DNA of 64,000 bases from PALSA-350 sp963834445 (GCA_963834445.1 CAWIBU010000001.1:124001-188000); one strand, 5' to 3'. Shown: positions 7,923 to 17,215, numbered from the stretch's first letter. Numbers and translations are program-made. The notes: generated by a model from the letters alone, not told the origin.

Positions 7923-8640
7923 TCAGAGGGGTTGTAGCTCACTCGCGTCAGGCAAAAACTTTGCTGTACGCACCTGGCCGTTCTGCTCCCGGAAAAACCG
8001 GAGTGCATCGAGCCTGGTCCACTGATTCAGAGTCTCCGGGTGATGCGAGACAATGATCAGCTGGCCGTTATGATCTCCCGCAGGGCGATAAAGTTATCGG
8101 GCTCGTCGATAAAGACCGTGTCTCCACGCTCGATCGGAAGTGGAGGATCATGTAGAGGGAGATCAGACAGCGCTGGCCTTCGGATAACTCCGAGATGGAG
8201 CAGTGGACGGTCTTCTTCGCGGGGGAAGTGAACTCCACCCGCAGCTTGCGTACGTCGTCGTCCTGGGCCGAGAACTTCAGCGTCTGAAACCATCCAGACA
8301 CCGTCTGATCGATTCGATGAACGTGACGTTCTCCGTCGGATTCGTGGTGATGCGAGAGCGATACCAGCCCGCCAGATTATTCAGCTCGAAATCCGGCTCC
8401 CGTTCCTCGTTGTCGGCCGCCTCGTCCATCTGGCCCGGACAGGGGTCGATATCAAAGCAATGAACGTGGTCACTGAGCCACTCGACGAAACTCCGGACGT
8501 CGTTATTGCTTAGTACTGAGAGTGGAAGTGAGGAGCGGTTTGTTTGAAGGGGAATGGCGACAGATTGGCATCCACTCCGTGAGCTCACGCAGACTCTGAA
8601 GGCAGTAATCTGGCACGGCGCATTCAACGACAACCTGTGT
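7923..8640 (-). pseudogene. AAA-type ATPase (ABC/SMC-like), multiply frameshifted C-terminal half
   Basis: In successive frames the reverse strand encodes WLSDHVHCFDIDP and RREPDF-like sequence, then LSEGQRCLISLYMILHF (ABC signature-like), ERGDTVFIDEPDNFIALREI (Walker B with DEPDN) and VSHHPETLNQW, ending RTAKFLPDASELQPL at the TGA 7925-7923. This is the C-terminal half of an AAA_15/AAA_21 ATPase of the kind found in defence or housekeeping modules. At least two frameshifts separate the pieces, and no Walker A is visible, so the 5' half is missing. It follows the ASCH-like gene in the same direction. Confidence 0.7.
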
Positions 8641-8682
8641 GAGACACGCCGGTAGCTGTTCAGATCGCGGCCACTTAAGAAA

Positions 8683-8991
8683 TCACTCTCGAGGATTTCG
8701 GTGGACGTGACGCGATGGCGGAACGTAGTGAAATCGAATCAAATAGATTCTCTCGCCTTTGCCATGTTTGGCAACTTTGAGGAGATCCAGAACTCCAAGG
8801 AATCCTGATGCACGCGCCAGCGCTGGAGTGATATCCGGGAAACCTATTGTCTCGATCGAATCCACCTCGATCTCACCCTCTTCCATCCGGTATCGACTTC
8901 CCACGCTCACGCGTGGATTTAACCAGAACCTGACGGTGACAGTTATCTCTCCGCTGCGCACCCGCTCGCGTAGTCTTTTGGTGAATACCAT
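8683..8991 (-). CDS. ASCH-like small protein
   Basis: This 102-residue protein (MVFTKRLRERVRSGEITVTV, GSRYRMEEGEIEVDSIE, ITPALARASGF, LLKVAKHGKGERIYLIRFHY) has the layout of ASCH/PUA-fold proteins: an N-terminal KRLR-x-RVRSG segment, a short barrel, and a closing beta strand. ASCH domains are proposed to bind RNA or modified nucleotides. The ATG at 8991 lies only 2 bp from the target duplication of IS1380 copy 2, so its native upstream region now lies 1.7 kb away and it may be silent or driven from the IS. It precedes the decayed ATPase. Confidence 0.6.
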   Translation of the reverse strand: MVFTKRLRERVRSGEITVTVRFWLNPRVSVGSRYRMEEGEIEVDSIETIGFPDITPALARASGFLGVLDLLKVAKHGKGERIYLIRFHYVPPSRHVHRNPRE

Positions 8992-8996
8992 GCTAG

Positions 8997-10682
8997 CCCG
9001 CATTTCTCACGATCAAGAGGCAGAACGGTGGGGGGCATTTAGAAAGTGGCTTGGAAAGGCCGTCTTTTCATGGCATAACTGCGTTGTCGAGACGTAGTGA
9101 CAGCCGAAGAAGGGCGGCCTTTCTGATGACAGAGTGTAGCCAAGAATCGTTTTCATTTACAGACCATTTTTCGCGTCGGGTGGAGGCAGGCTTTACCGCC
9201 GGTCAGGTTTCCAGCGACGGCGGAGCGCTGCTGTTGCGCGAGGTGGACCGCAAGATCAACCTGCTGGGTCGGCTGACGGGCAGCTTTGTCGACGGCCGAT
9301 CGCCGTTGCTGGTCAAGCACCAGCTTTCTGAGATGCTGGCGCAGCGTATCTTCGGTCTGGCGTTGGGGTACGAAGACCTGAACGATCATGAGCAGTTGCG
9401 CTCCGACCCGCTGCTGGCGTTGCTCAGCGGTAAGCGCGAGCTGGATAAGCCGCTGGCTGGCAAGAGCACGCTGAACCGGCTGGAACTGGTTGGCCGCAGC
9501 GGTCGCTATCACAAGATCAGCTACTCTTCGGAGTCTCTGGACCGCTTGTTAGGGGAGCTGTTTCTGGAGTCACATCGCAGTGCGCCGGAACAGATCGTGC
9601 TGGACCTGGACGCCACCGATATCCCGCTTTACGGTCATCAGCCGGAGCGCTTCTTCCACGGCTACTATGGCAGCTACTGCTATTTGCCACTGTATATCTT
9701 TGCCGGCGACCAGTTACTGTGCGCGCGCCTGCGGGCGGCTAACCAGGATGCAGCCGCCGGTGCGGTGGAGGAAGTGAGCCGCATCGTTGCCCAACTGCGG
9801 CAGCGATGGCCGCAGACACGGATCGTGTTGCGCGCCGACTCCGGCTTCTGCCGCGAAGAGTTGATGGGCTGGTGCGAGGCCAACAAGGTGGATTATCTGT
9901 TTGGCTTGGCGCGCAACAAACGGTTGCAGAAGATCATCGGCGCCCAGATGCAGCAAGCTCGTCTGCTTCACCAGAGCACCGCCAAGGCGGCGCGCGTCTT
10001 TACCAGCTTCCCCTATACCACGCGCCGCAGCTGGTCGCGCGACCGTCGCGTGGTGGCCAAAGCCGAGTATCTCGACAAGGGCGAGAACCCGCGCTTCGTG
10101 GTCACTTCGCTGACCCCGGAGCAATGGCCCGACCAGGCTCTTTACGAGAAGTTCTACTGCGCCCGTGGTGAAATGGAAAACCGCATCAAGGAACAGATGT
10201 GCCTGTTCGCTGACCGGCTGTCCACCGACGAGATGAAGGGTAATCAGTTGCGCCTCTACTTCTCCGCAATGGCCTACACGCTGATGGAGGCCCTACGCCG
10301 ACTGGGCCTCCAAGGCACCGAATGGGCGCAAGCTCAGGTCGATACCATCCGAATCAAGCTGTTCAAGATCGGCGCCATCGTGCGCATCAGCGTGCGCCGC
10401 ATCCTGCTTCAGCTCAACTCGGCTTATCCCTGGAAAGAACTCTTCACACAAGCCTTCCATGCCCTGCGCTGCTGAAACTGCGGCGGGCGACCAATTCCAA
10501 GTCCACCTTGACCCAACCCCGGCTGGGCGGAGCCATGCCAAAATGACTCTCGCTCACCACCAAACAGGTCGTCGCACGCCAGAAATTATCTCGGTCGACC
10601 AACCCATCACTCCCAAGCGCGGCAACGGAGGGTATCGCACCGTCGATCCTGGCGCAAAATCGTTTATGGTGAGAAATGCGGG
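8997..10682 (+). mobile_element. IS1380-family insertion sequence, complete copy 2
   Basis: This copy is 1686 bp with the same terminal repeats as copy 1 (CCCGCATTTCTCAC and GTGAGAAATGCGGG). It is flanked by CTAG duplications at 8993-8996 and 10683-10686. The near-identity with copy 1, with only a few differences seen (about 10350-10415 and near 10520), indicates recent transposition. The CTAG it entered is also the end of a repeat-like element continuing at 10683. Confidence 0.95.
9126..10475 (+). CDS. IS1380-family transposase (copy 2)
   Basis: The DDE transposase is nearly identical to the one at 3159. The differences seen in the protein are two conservative changes near the C-terminus (an Arg-Ile-Lys in place of Arg-Leu-Lys, and Leu for Ile in LLQLNSAYPW). 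All catalytic regions (LDLDATDIPLYG, LRADSGFC, ARGEMENRIK) are intact. ATG 9126 is chosen by analogy with copy 1. Confidence 0.93.
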   Translation: MTECSQESFSFTDHFSRRVEAGFTAGQVSSDGGALLLREVDRKINLLGRLTGSFVDGRSPLLVKHQLSEMLAQRIFGLALGYEDLNDHEQLRSDPLLALLSGKRELDKPLAGKSTLNRLELVGRSGRYHKISYSSESLDRLLGELFLESHRSAPEQIVLDLDATDIPLYGHQPERFFHGYYGSYCYLPLYIFAGDQLLCARLRAANQDAAAGAVEEVSRIVAQLRQRWPQTRIVLRADSGFCREELMGWCEANKVDYLFGLARNKRLQKIIGAQMQQARLLHQSTAKAARVFTSFPYTTRRSWSRDRRVVAKAEYLDKGENPRFVVTSLTPEQWPDQALYEKFYCARGEMENRIKEQMCLFADRLSTDEMKGNQLRLYFSAMAYTLMEALRRLGLQGTEWAQAQVDTIRIKLFKIGAIVRISVRRILLQLNSAYPWKELFTQAFHALRC

Positions 10683-11014
10683 CTAGTGGTGTGTCTCACT
10701 CAGATCATCGTTTATCCGCTGTGAAGGGTACGAGCTGAAGGTGCGTGAGAACCGGCAGAGCAAACCGCAGATCTCTCCACTACGCTGCGCTCCGGTCGAG
10801 ATGACAAGGGGGTTACGGTATTGGAGTCGATTGGCCATGGAGAAAGGGCTATCGCACCGCCGCAACTTTGTCATCTCGACCGGAGCGCAGCGCAGTGGAG
10901 AGATCTGCGGTTTTCGCTTCCGGTTCCCACGCTCCCCCTACAGCCACTGAGGAAATGCTCGGCCCACCAGCATCGATCCCCACAATCGACCCAACTATCG
11001 AGACACTACCCTAG
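10683..11014. repeat. CTAG-bounded element carrying a long inverted repeat
   Basis: The stretch runs from CTAGTGGTGTGTCTCACTC (10683) to GACACTACCCTAG (ending 11014). Its ends resemble those of the CTAG elements near 44.1, 49.6 and 52.7 kb. Inside are two 46-bp arms in inverted orientation (10762-10807 and 10868-10913, one mismatch) containing CCGCAGATCTCTCCACT and GGTCGAGATGACAA. They could form a long hairpin with a 60-nt loop. The same arms recur at 14685-14836. The right CTAG supplies the TAG stop of the cytochrome gene. Confidence 0.6.
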
Positions 11015-11718
11015 TGGCCGTTGGGAAATGGCCTGGGCATGCCCGGCTTCCAGTTGGGTATGGCGTAACCGTCTCGATTTGGCATTTTGACTTGCGGCAG
11101 TGTTGTTTGGGCAAGGACTTCGTCCTGCGCAATGACACCGTTGCGGTAGAGCAGGAACGCAGTGAGCGAATACACTTCGTCGGGCTTGAGCGAACCTTCC
11201 TGCCGGAAGGGCATGCCGCGATTAATGTAGTCCCATATAACCGTGGCGTAGGGCGCATGCAACGCCATGACGCTGCCCGGTCCAATGCATGGCTCCAGGC
11301 ATGGCGTCGAGCTCTTCAGCGGGGTTTCCGGCTTGATCAACATGGGAGCGAGGCCGCCCGAACCGTTCGCTCCATGGCACATCGCGCATTTCTGGGCGTA
11401 AATGCTCGCGCCTTCTTTGGCCGTACCTTTCCCCGGTGGAAGATTCTTTCCGTCCGGGCTGATGGTGATATCCTCGGCGCGTATCTGCTCAGGGGTCGGC
11501 GTTTTTCCCACGCCATAGACCGGCGACTGGGCCCACGTAGCGCCGCAGGCGCAGAAAATCAGCAGCGCGAGCAGAGCGCCACAGCGGTTTCGCAATGGGT
11601 GCAGACCGAAGCGAAAAATCTTTTCGTGGTTTTCTCCCAAGGAAAACCACTCCTCGCGATCTTTATCAGGCCACAGTAATTGCGCAACCGCACTAAATCG
11701 CATTGTGCACGCTCCCAT
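11011..11718 (-). CDS. c-type cytochrome, partner of the sulfite dehydrogenase
   Basis: One haem-binding site, CAMCH (111-115), is followed by a candidate axial Met in RGMPFRQEG. The fold (KEGASIYAQKCAMCHGANGSGG ... VWDYINRGMPF ... LTAFLLYRNGVI) is that of class I cytochromes, as in SoxD/SorB. It likely takes electrons from SoxC and passes them to the respiratory chain in the periplasm. The frame opens at ATG 11718 or 11703, overlapping the soxC end. The hydrophobic export segment (GALLALLIFCACGATWAQS) starts only at about residue 47, so an internal start (for example the TTG before RNRCG) may be used. The TAG stop lies in a CTAG element end. Confidence 0.85.
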   Translation of the reverse strand: MGACTMRFSAVAQLLWPDKDREEWFSLGENHEKIFRFGLHPLRNRCGALLALLIFCACGATWAQSPVYGVGKTPTPEQIRAEDITISPDGKNLPPGKGTAKEGASIYAQKCAMCHGANGSGGLAPMLIKPETPLKSSTPCLEPCIGPGSVMALHAPYATVIWDYINRGMPFRQEGSLKPDEVYSLTAFLLYRNGVIAQDEVLAQTTLPQVKMPNRDGYAIPNWKPGMPRPFPNGH

Positions 11719-12961
11719 CGCCGGCTACCCGCCACGGCTGAATGGTGTTGTCTGAGCCGGGGACGCCGTGGGTTTTGTAATGGTCCGGCGGCACCTTGAA
11801 AAAGGCGGCTAATTGCTCCCGCGACGGTTGCACTTGCCCCAGTTCATCGGTGCAGCGCGACTGCAGCACGCATTCTGCCCCGTCCCACTTCCAGTCCATA
11901 CCAAAACGCGTATGCGCCTTGGCATGGAGCGGCCCGCGAATCTCCGCCTCTTTCCAGGTCTGGCCGCCGTCCGCAGAAACTTCTACACGCCGCACCGCGC
12001 CTCCACCCGACCACGCCAACCCGGTCAGCTGGTAGATTCTCGGACCGCGCAGCGTTTGCCCTCCTGAGGGAAAGGTGATCACCGATTTTGGCCCCCACTG
12101 GAACGTCAACGCGGCCACTTCTTCATTCTTCGAAATATGCCCGTAATCGTTGTAGGTCATGTAGTAGCGGTCCACGACCTTGATCCTGCGCAGCCATTTG
12201 GTGTTGTAGATGCCCTCGAATCCCGGCGTCACCAGGCGCAAGGGAAAACCCTGCTGCGGGCGTATCGGCTCGCCGTTTTGCCCATAGGCGACGATGCAAT
12301 CGTCCATCGCCTTGGCCAGGCGAATACTGCCGGCACCCTTTACCTCCTCCGCGCCCTCCGACACCACCCACGAGGCGTTCTTCTGTACGCCGCACTCTTT
12401 GAGCAATACCGACAGCAGCACGCCTGTCCATTCACTGCAACTGGTGAGCCCGTGCGTCTCCTGCACGGTTTTATCTTCCGGCCGGGAATGGTTGCCCAGA
12501 CACTCGATGAAGTGAACGCGCGATACGGAGGGAAAACGCTTCAGATCATCCATCGTGAACTCGAGCGGGCGGTCGACCATGCCGTGGATCATCAGCCGAT
12601 GCTGCTGCGGATCGATATCCGGCACGATCGAGCCGCGATGGGTGCCGATGAAATGAAGCGACGATGGTGTGATACTGCCGACCAGATCCTGCAGCGGCGC
12701 CAGGACGTGAAACGTCATGCCAAACTCGTCCGGCGAAGGTCTGCCTTCTACCGGCACGCGCAGGGAGGTCACGTAGTGCGACCGGTCGCCGTAGGCGACC
12801 TCATCCTTGAGCGACCTGGTTGCGGCAGGCGGGGTTTGGCCGGTTGCGGTGCGCACGGCGCCCAACGCGGCTGCGGCGGCGCCGGTGGTTAGAAATCTTC
12901 TTCGGCTGGCTTTCGTCAAATCGGCCGGTTTCTTCGATGCCGGGTTTTTCCTGGAATCCAT
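11693..12961 (-). CDS. soxC: SoxC/SorA-type sulfite dehydrogenase, molybdopterin subunit
   Basis: The protein has a Tat signal (SRRRFLTTGAAAAALGAV, residues 19-36). The molybdopterin domain of the sulfite oxidase family has the Mo-ligand cysteine Cys154 in HFIECLGNHSRP and the motifs GFPLRLVTPGFEGIYNTKWL and VRRVEVSADGGQTW (dimerisation domain). It oxidises sulfite (or Sox-bound sulfane sulfur in SoxCD) in the periplasm. ATG 12961 is chosen because GAAGGGAAG lies just upstream. The paired cytochrome overlaps its end. No other sox genes are in view, so a stand-alone sulfite dehydrogenase is more likely than a full Sox system. Confidence 0.88.
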   Translation of the reverse strand: MDSRKNPASKKPADLTKASRRRFLTTGAAAAALGAVRTATGQTPPAATRSLKDEVAYGDRSHYVTSLRVPVEGRPSPDEFGMTFHVLAPLQDLVGSITPSSLHFIGTHRGSIVPDIDPQQHRLMIHGMVDRPLEFTMDDLKRFPSVSRVHFIECLGNHSRPEDKTVQETHGLTSCSEWTGVLLSVLLKECGVQKNASWVVSEGAEEVKGAGSIRLAKAMDDCIVAYGQNGEPIRPQQGFPLRLVTPGFEGIYNTKWLRRIKVVDRYYMTYNDYGHISKNEEVAALTFQWGPKSVITFPSGGQTLRGPRIYQLTGLAWSGGGAVRRVEVSADGGQTWKEAEIRGPLHAKAHTRFGMDWKWDGAECVLQSRCTDELGQVQPSREQLAAFFKVPPDHYKTHGVPGSDNTIQPWRVAGDGSVHNAI

Positions 12962-13243
12962 GGGGTCTTCCCTTCTCAAGCGGTTTCGCCATTGCTGGGG
13001 TCGTAAAGAGATCGCGAAGAGTAGTTTTCGAATGTACTGTAGCGCTGTTTCACTTCGCCGAGCGAATTTTTGAGGAAGCCTGGAGCCCGCGTTTGCGCTT
13101 GTCGCAAAATGTACGCCTGTCTGGCGGATGAAATCAAGGTTGGCCGATAAAGAGTGACCAGACGGAATAAGGTCGGGGAATGACGACTCAAGCTGTCAGC
13201 ACGGTGTCGTGGGAATGCGGCCAGGTGCGTGCGATGATTGCTT

Positions 13244-14623
13244 ATGCGGAGAAGCAAACCCAGTAGAAACTATCGGAAAACTCTTTCGCTCGTGGCAGCG
13301 CTGGCCTCTACACTCGTGGCGCCAGCGCTCGGCGCCCAGAACTTTGTGGATATGAAGCCCACTCCACAACAGGTGGCGTGGCAGGATCTGCAGTTCGGTG
13401 TCATTCTGCATTTCTCTACCAATACGTTTCTCAATCGGGAGTGGGGTGACGGCACCGCCAGTCCCAATGTGTTTAATCCTTCTGACTTTGATCCCGACCA
13501 GTGGATGCGGGCGATCCAAGCGAGCGGAGCCACTTACGTGGTGCTGGTTGCCAAACATCACGATGGTTTCTGCCTCTGGCCTACCGCGCAAACAGACTAC
13601 AGCGTGAAAGCAAGCCCGTGGAAGAACGGCAAGGGCGATGTGGTGGGCGAGGTCGCGCGCTCGGCGCGGAAATTCGGGCTGAAGTTCGGCGTGTATCTCT
13701 CACCGTGGGACCGCCATGATCCGCGCTACAACGATGCCGTGGCTTACGACAAATACTACCTCGCGGAATTGGAGGAGCTGGCGACCCACTATGGAGACCT
13801 GGTGGAGTTCTGGCTGGATGGCGCCGGGAGCGCAGGACATGTCTATAACTTCTCGAAGATCATTGAGACCCTGCGCACCTATCAGCCCAATACAATTGTG
13901 TTCGCCGATACCAGCCTGTTCGAGTATGGAGACGCGCGCTGGGTGGGCACCGAATCGGGCAGCGTGGATTATGAGAACTGGAATGTGATCGACCGGCACG
14001 GCTATCTGCGCTGGCGCCCTATCGAGGCGGACACGCCGCTGCGTAATCTGCATTGGTTCTGGCATCCGCAGGATGAAGCCTCGCTGAAGAGTTTGCCCAC
14101 TCTGATTACGACTTATGAGCAAACCGTTGGCCGCGGCGCGCAGTTGATGCTGGGCGTGGCTCCCGATAGCCGGGGGTTGATTCCGGATTCGGATGTGGCG
14201 CGTTTGCAGGAGCTGGGCGCAGCGATCCAGCGGCTGCAGGCCGGGAACCTCGCGCTACAGCATCTGCCGGTTAGCGCTGAAGTGTCGGCGGCGCTCGATG
14301 GGGACATCGACACCTTCTGGTCAGCGCCGGCCGGGTCGCACCACTCCACGTTAGAAGTTGACCTTGGGCGAGCGGCAAGCATCGATCGCGTGATGGCGAT
14401 GGAGTGGCTCAACGACGGCCAGCATGTGGAGAAGTATGCGATTGAAGTTTGGACCGGTAAGGCATGGAAAGCGGTGGCTTCCGGACAGGCGATTGGGCAT
14501 GAGAAGATCGACCGGTTCCCTGCGGTTACGGCTAGCCGTGTTCGCCTGAATATTCTCTCCAGTAGTGGAGAGGCGCATATTCGCGAGTTTCAAGTGTTCA
14601 GCGATACGGGTAAGGGGCTGTAA
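13244..14623 (+). CDS. GH29 alpha-L-fucosidase with F5/8-type C-terminal domain
   Basis: A signal peptide (LSLVAALASTLVAPALGAQ) precedes a GH29 TIM barrel: FGVILHFSTNTF, VLVAKHHDGFCLWP, KFGVYLSPWDRHDPRY, and the nucleophile Asp in LVEFWLDGAG. A jelly-roll discoidin-like domain follows (about 335-455: SAALDGDIDTFW ... LEVDLGRAASIDRV ... FPAVTASRVRLNIL). It should release alpha-L-fucose from plant or microbial glycans outside the cytoplasm. The start is ATG 13244, with a TTG 6 bases earlier also in frame. It is divergent from soxC and otherwise stands alone. Confidence 0.9.
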   Translation: MRRSKPSRNYRKTLSLVAALASTLVAPALGAQNFVDMKPTPQQVAWQDLQFGVILHFSTNTFLNREWGDGTASPNVFNPSDFDPDQWMRAIQASGATYVVLVAKHHDGFCLWPTAQTDYSVKASPWKNGKGDVVGEVARSARKFGLKFGVYLSPWDRHDPRYNDAVAYDKYYLAELEELATHYGDLVEFWLDGAGSAGHVYNFSKIIETLRTYQPNTIVFADTSLFEYGDARWVGTESGSVDYENWNVIDRHGYLRWRPIEADTPLRNLHWFWHPQDEASLKSLPTLITTYEQTVGRGAQLMLGVAPDSRGLIPDSDVARLQELGAAIQRLQAGNLALQHLPVSAEVSAALDGDIDTFWSAPAGSHHSTLEVDLGRAASIDRVMAMEWLNDGQHVEKYAIEVWTGKAWKAVASGQAIGHEKIDRFPAVTASRVRLNILSSSGEAHIREFQVFSDTGKGL

Positions 14624-14684
14624 ATGGCTGTTGAGGGGATCTACCCCACCAGGGGTAAAGAAGGTGTGCGAGAACGGGAAGAGC

Positions 14685-14836
14685 AAACCGCAGATCTCTC
14701 CACTGCGCTGCGCTCCGGTCGAGATGACAAAGTTGCAGGAGTACCAGGGTCGCTTTTCCATGGGAAAAGGGCCGGTGGATAGCCACAACCTTGTCATCTG
14801 GACCGGAGCGCAGCGCAGTGGAGAGATCTGCGGTTT
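14685..14836. repeat. Long inverted repeat, same family as 10762-10913
   Basis: Two 46-bp arms (14685-14730 and 14791-14836) face each other with one mismatch around a 60-nt spacer. They contain CCGCAGATCTCTCCACTGCG and GTCGAGATGACAA. Both occurrences in the window have equal arm and spacer lengths, indicating a copied unit. Related but shorter pieces (CCGCAGATCCCTCCACTTCG, GTCGGGATGACAAA) occur at 27.4-27.8 and 43.8 kb. Confidence 0.8.
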
Positions 14837-14894
14837 GCTCTTCCCGTTCTCACAACATGCTCTTCAGCCCATACATAAGGAAACAAAAATAAAT

Positions 14895-14998
14895 CGGCTT
14901 TAGAAGCCGCTGAGGGCCGGCTTTCCGCATGATTCCGCAGCCCTCAGCGCCTAAAGGCCGCTCATCCTGGATAGTTACGTACGGGCTGAAGCCCGTAC
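14895..14998. repeat. Two further intergenic hairpins
   Basis: The first hairpin pairs 14895-14917 (CGGCTTTAG...GCTGAGGGC) with 14940-14960 (GCCCTCAGC...AAAGGCCG). The second is the compact palindrome GTACGGGCTGAAGCCCGTAC at 14979-14998. A GGGCTGAAGCCC core recurs near 44190. These are dispersed non-coding repeats in the gap between the fucosidase and the peptidase (14624-15070); they may also act as bidirectional terminators. Confidence 0.6.
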
Positions 14999-15070
14999 CC
15001 TTCAAGAACCGCCCCCAAGTCTCAAACGCGAGACCTGGGCGACCTATCGTATTGCAACACTGAGGCTGCT

Positions 15071-17215
15071 TCAGTGCATTAGTTTGCGTGACAGATAGGT
15101 GTATTCTTCGGCCCAGGTCCTCGCTTCTTCCTTAAGGTCGGCGCCGGCGGCGTGACCGCCTTCGATGAGTTCATCGTAGAAGAATGGTTTGTGGAACTCT
15201 TCCATCCGGGCGGCGAATTTGCGCGCATGCACAGGCCCTACCCGATCATCTTTGGTGGTGGTAAAGATCAGGGGCTCGGGATAAGACACGTCCGGCTTCA
15301 GCTGGTTGTAAGGCGAGATGGAGGCAAGAAACCTGCGTTGCTCCGGCACGGTTACCGAACCGTACTCACCTACCCAGGAGGCGCCGGCAGCAATCTGCTC
15401 GAAACGCAACATGTCGAGCAGCGGAACCTGAATCACAATCGCATTCCACATCTCCGGATGCTGCGTCATCTCAACACCCATTAACAGGCCACCGTTGGAT
15501 CCACCCACGATACCCAGCCTGCGCGGTGATGTAATTTTGCGGGTTACGAGGTCGTGCCCCACGGCGGCAAAGTCGTCGTAAATGCGCTGGCGATGCGTGG
15601 TGAGACCAGCTTCATGCCAGGCTGGACCAAACTCACCACCCCCGCGGATGTTGGCCAGCACAAAGATGCCGCCACGCTCCAGCCACAGCTTGCCCACAAT
15701 CGCAGAATAGCCGGGAGTATTCGAAACCTGGAATCCGCCGTAGGCGGTTAATAAGGTGGGATTCTCGCCGTCGTACTTTATGTCTTTACGCCGGGCCACA
15801 AAATAAGGAACGTGGGTTCCATCTTTCGAGATGGCCTCCAGTTGCTCGACAACCAGGTTGGAGGCATCGAACTGTGGCGGCAAACTTTTGGCCTCTTGCA
15901 AAGAGCCAACGGCTGCGTCTCCCAGACGCAGAGAGGAAGGAGTGAGAATGCCGGTGATGCGCAGGAAAAACTGGTCGTCCGATCGATTGGCGGTGATGAG
16001 ATCCACCGATTGATTGTCGGGCACATCCAGTTTCTTCCGGCTCCATTGTCCATCGCGCCCAACGGTGTAGACATAAGCCCGGCCCTGCACGTGCTCGAGC
16101 GTGGTGAGCACCAGATGATTTTTAGTGGTGGCTACCTCCTGGGCAAATTCCTGCGCGGTGGGCGCAAACACCACGGTAGGGTGCAAATGCGCGGGATCTT
16201 TCCGGATCGCAGCAAGGTCGAGGGCCAGGACGGATCCCTGGGCAAAGGTTTGGGCCGACCCCTGCGGTTGCCAGTCTTCATTGATGGTCACAAGCAAGCG
16301 GCCCGCCAGGAGACCGTTCAAGTCCAGTTTGGCGGGCAGCGCGATCCTGTGCGCCGCAGCACCGGTCCACAACGAGATCTCATGGCGGAAGATGTCGAGC
16401 GTGCGGTCAAACAAGATCGCCTGGCGCCCCTCGCTGTCGTGGAATGCGAAGGTGTCGACTTCCACATCGGCAGGCGCTCCCCGATACACTTCCCTAGCCT
16501 GCTCGAGAGCCTCTCCTCGCTTACAGAGCTTGACCACGAAGGGATAGCCCGACGCGGTCATGGTGCCGGCTCCCCAGTCGCGCGCGACCAGAAGTGTATT
16601 TTTATCGACCCAGGCAGCCTCCTGCTTGGAGTGGGGTAACTGGAATCCGCCGGCAACAAACTTGCTCGTTTTCAGATCAAATTCGCGCAGGGTTTCGGCA
16701 TCTTCCCCTCCCGCGGAAAGACCCACGAGACAGAGGCCGTCCCCGGGGTAGAGACAGGTCAGCCCTTTCTCTACCCACTTCTGATTGTCTTCTTTGGCCA
16801 ACGCGTCGTAATCGAGAACGGTTTGCCAGTGTGGAGTTGCGGTCAGGTAGTCTTGCAGGGTGGTACGGCGCAAGAGGCCGCGCTGATGTTGTGCATCCTG
16901 CCAGGTGTTGTAGATTTCGCCTTCGCGGAATACCGGGATGGGCAGCCGTTGCGGCGACTCGAGAACTTTGAGCGCCATGGCTTGAAGAGTAGCAAACTGC
17001 GGATCGCTCTCGAGTACTTTGGCGGAACGCTGGTTCTCTGCCCTGACCCAGGCCATCGCCCGCGGGCTGGATACGTCTTCTAACCACAGATAGGGATCGG
17101 GTTGTTCGGGCGTGTGGGTCTGTGCCCCTATCCCTCGCATCGATGTCATCGCCAACAGAGGCAAGGGCGCCAGCAGCAGGAGTGTTCTCAGCTTAGGAAT
17201 GAGCATCCAGAGCAT
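15071..17215 (-). CDS. Prolyl oligopeptidase family serine peptidase (S9A)
   Basis: An N-terminal signal (LRTLLLLAPLPLLAMTS) precedes the propeller (DPYLWLEDVSSPRAMAWVRAEN and repeats) and an alpha/beta-hydrolase domain: nucleophile Ser in GIVGGSNGGLLMG, Asp in TTTKDDRVGP, His in IEGGHAAG. At 714 residues it has normal length. It cleaves short peptides after proline, probably in the periplasm. It lies 43 bp downstream of the aldo/keto reductase on the same strand and may be the last gene of the 21.2-15.1 kb run. Confidence 0.92.
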   Translation of the reverse strand: MLWMLIPKLRTLLLLAPLPLLAMTSMRGIGAQTHTPEQPDPYLWLEDVSSPRAMAWVRAENQRSAKVLESDPQFATLQAMALKVLESPQRLPIPVFREGEIYNTWQDAQHQRGLLRRTTLQDYLTATPHWQTVLDYDALAKEDNQKWVEKGLTCLYPGDGLCLVGLSAGGEDAETLREFDLKTSKFVAGGFQLPHSKQEAAWVDKNTLLVARDWGAGTMTASGYPFVVKLCKRGEALEQAREVYRGAPADVEVDTFAFHDSEGRQAILFDRTLDIFRHEISLWTGAAAHRIALPAKLDLNGLLAGRLLVTINEDWQPQGSAQTFAQGSVLALDLAAIRKDPAHLHPTVVFAPTAQEFAQEVATTKNHLVLTTLEHVQGRAYVYTVGRDGQWSRKKLDVPDNQSVDLITANRSDDQFFLRITGILTPSSLRLGDAAVGSLQEAKSLPPQFDASNLVVEQLEAISKDGTHVPYFVARRKDIKYDGENPTLLTAYGGFQVSNTPGYSAIVGKLWLERGGIFVLANIRGGGEFGPAWHEAGLTTHRQRIYDDFAAVGHDLVTRKITSPRRLGIVGGSNGGLLMGVEMTQHPEMWNAIVIQVPLLDMLRFEQIAAGASWVGEYGSVTVPEQRRFLASISPYNQLKPDVSYPEPLIFTTTKDDRVGPVHARKFAARMEEFHKPFFYDELIEGGHAAGADLKEEARTWAEEYTYLSRKLMH

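Noticed and set aside
5433..8991. Composite transposon carrying nitrile hydratase
   Set aside because: Kept only as a possibility: the two IS copies have different target duplications (CTAA and CTAG), each matching its own two flanks, so each inserted separately.
11011..12961. Complete Sox sulfur-oxidation system
   Set aside because: Only a SoxC-like subunit and one short cytochrome are present; soxXYZAB are not in the window, and the cytochrome is shorter than typical SoxD.
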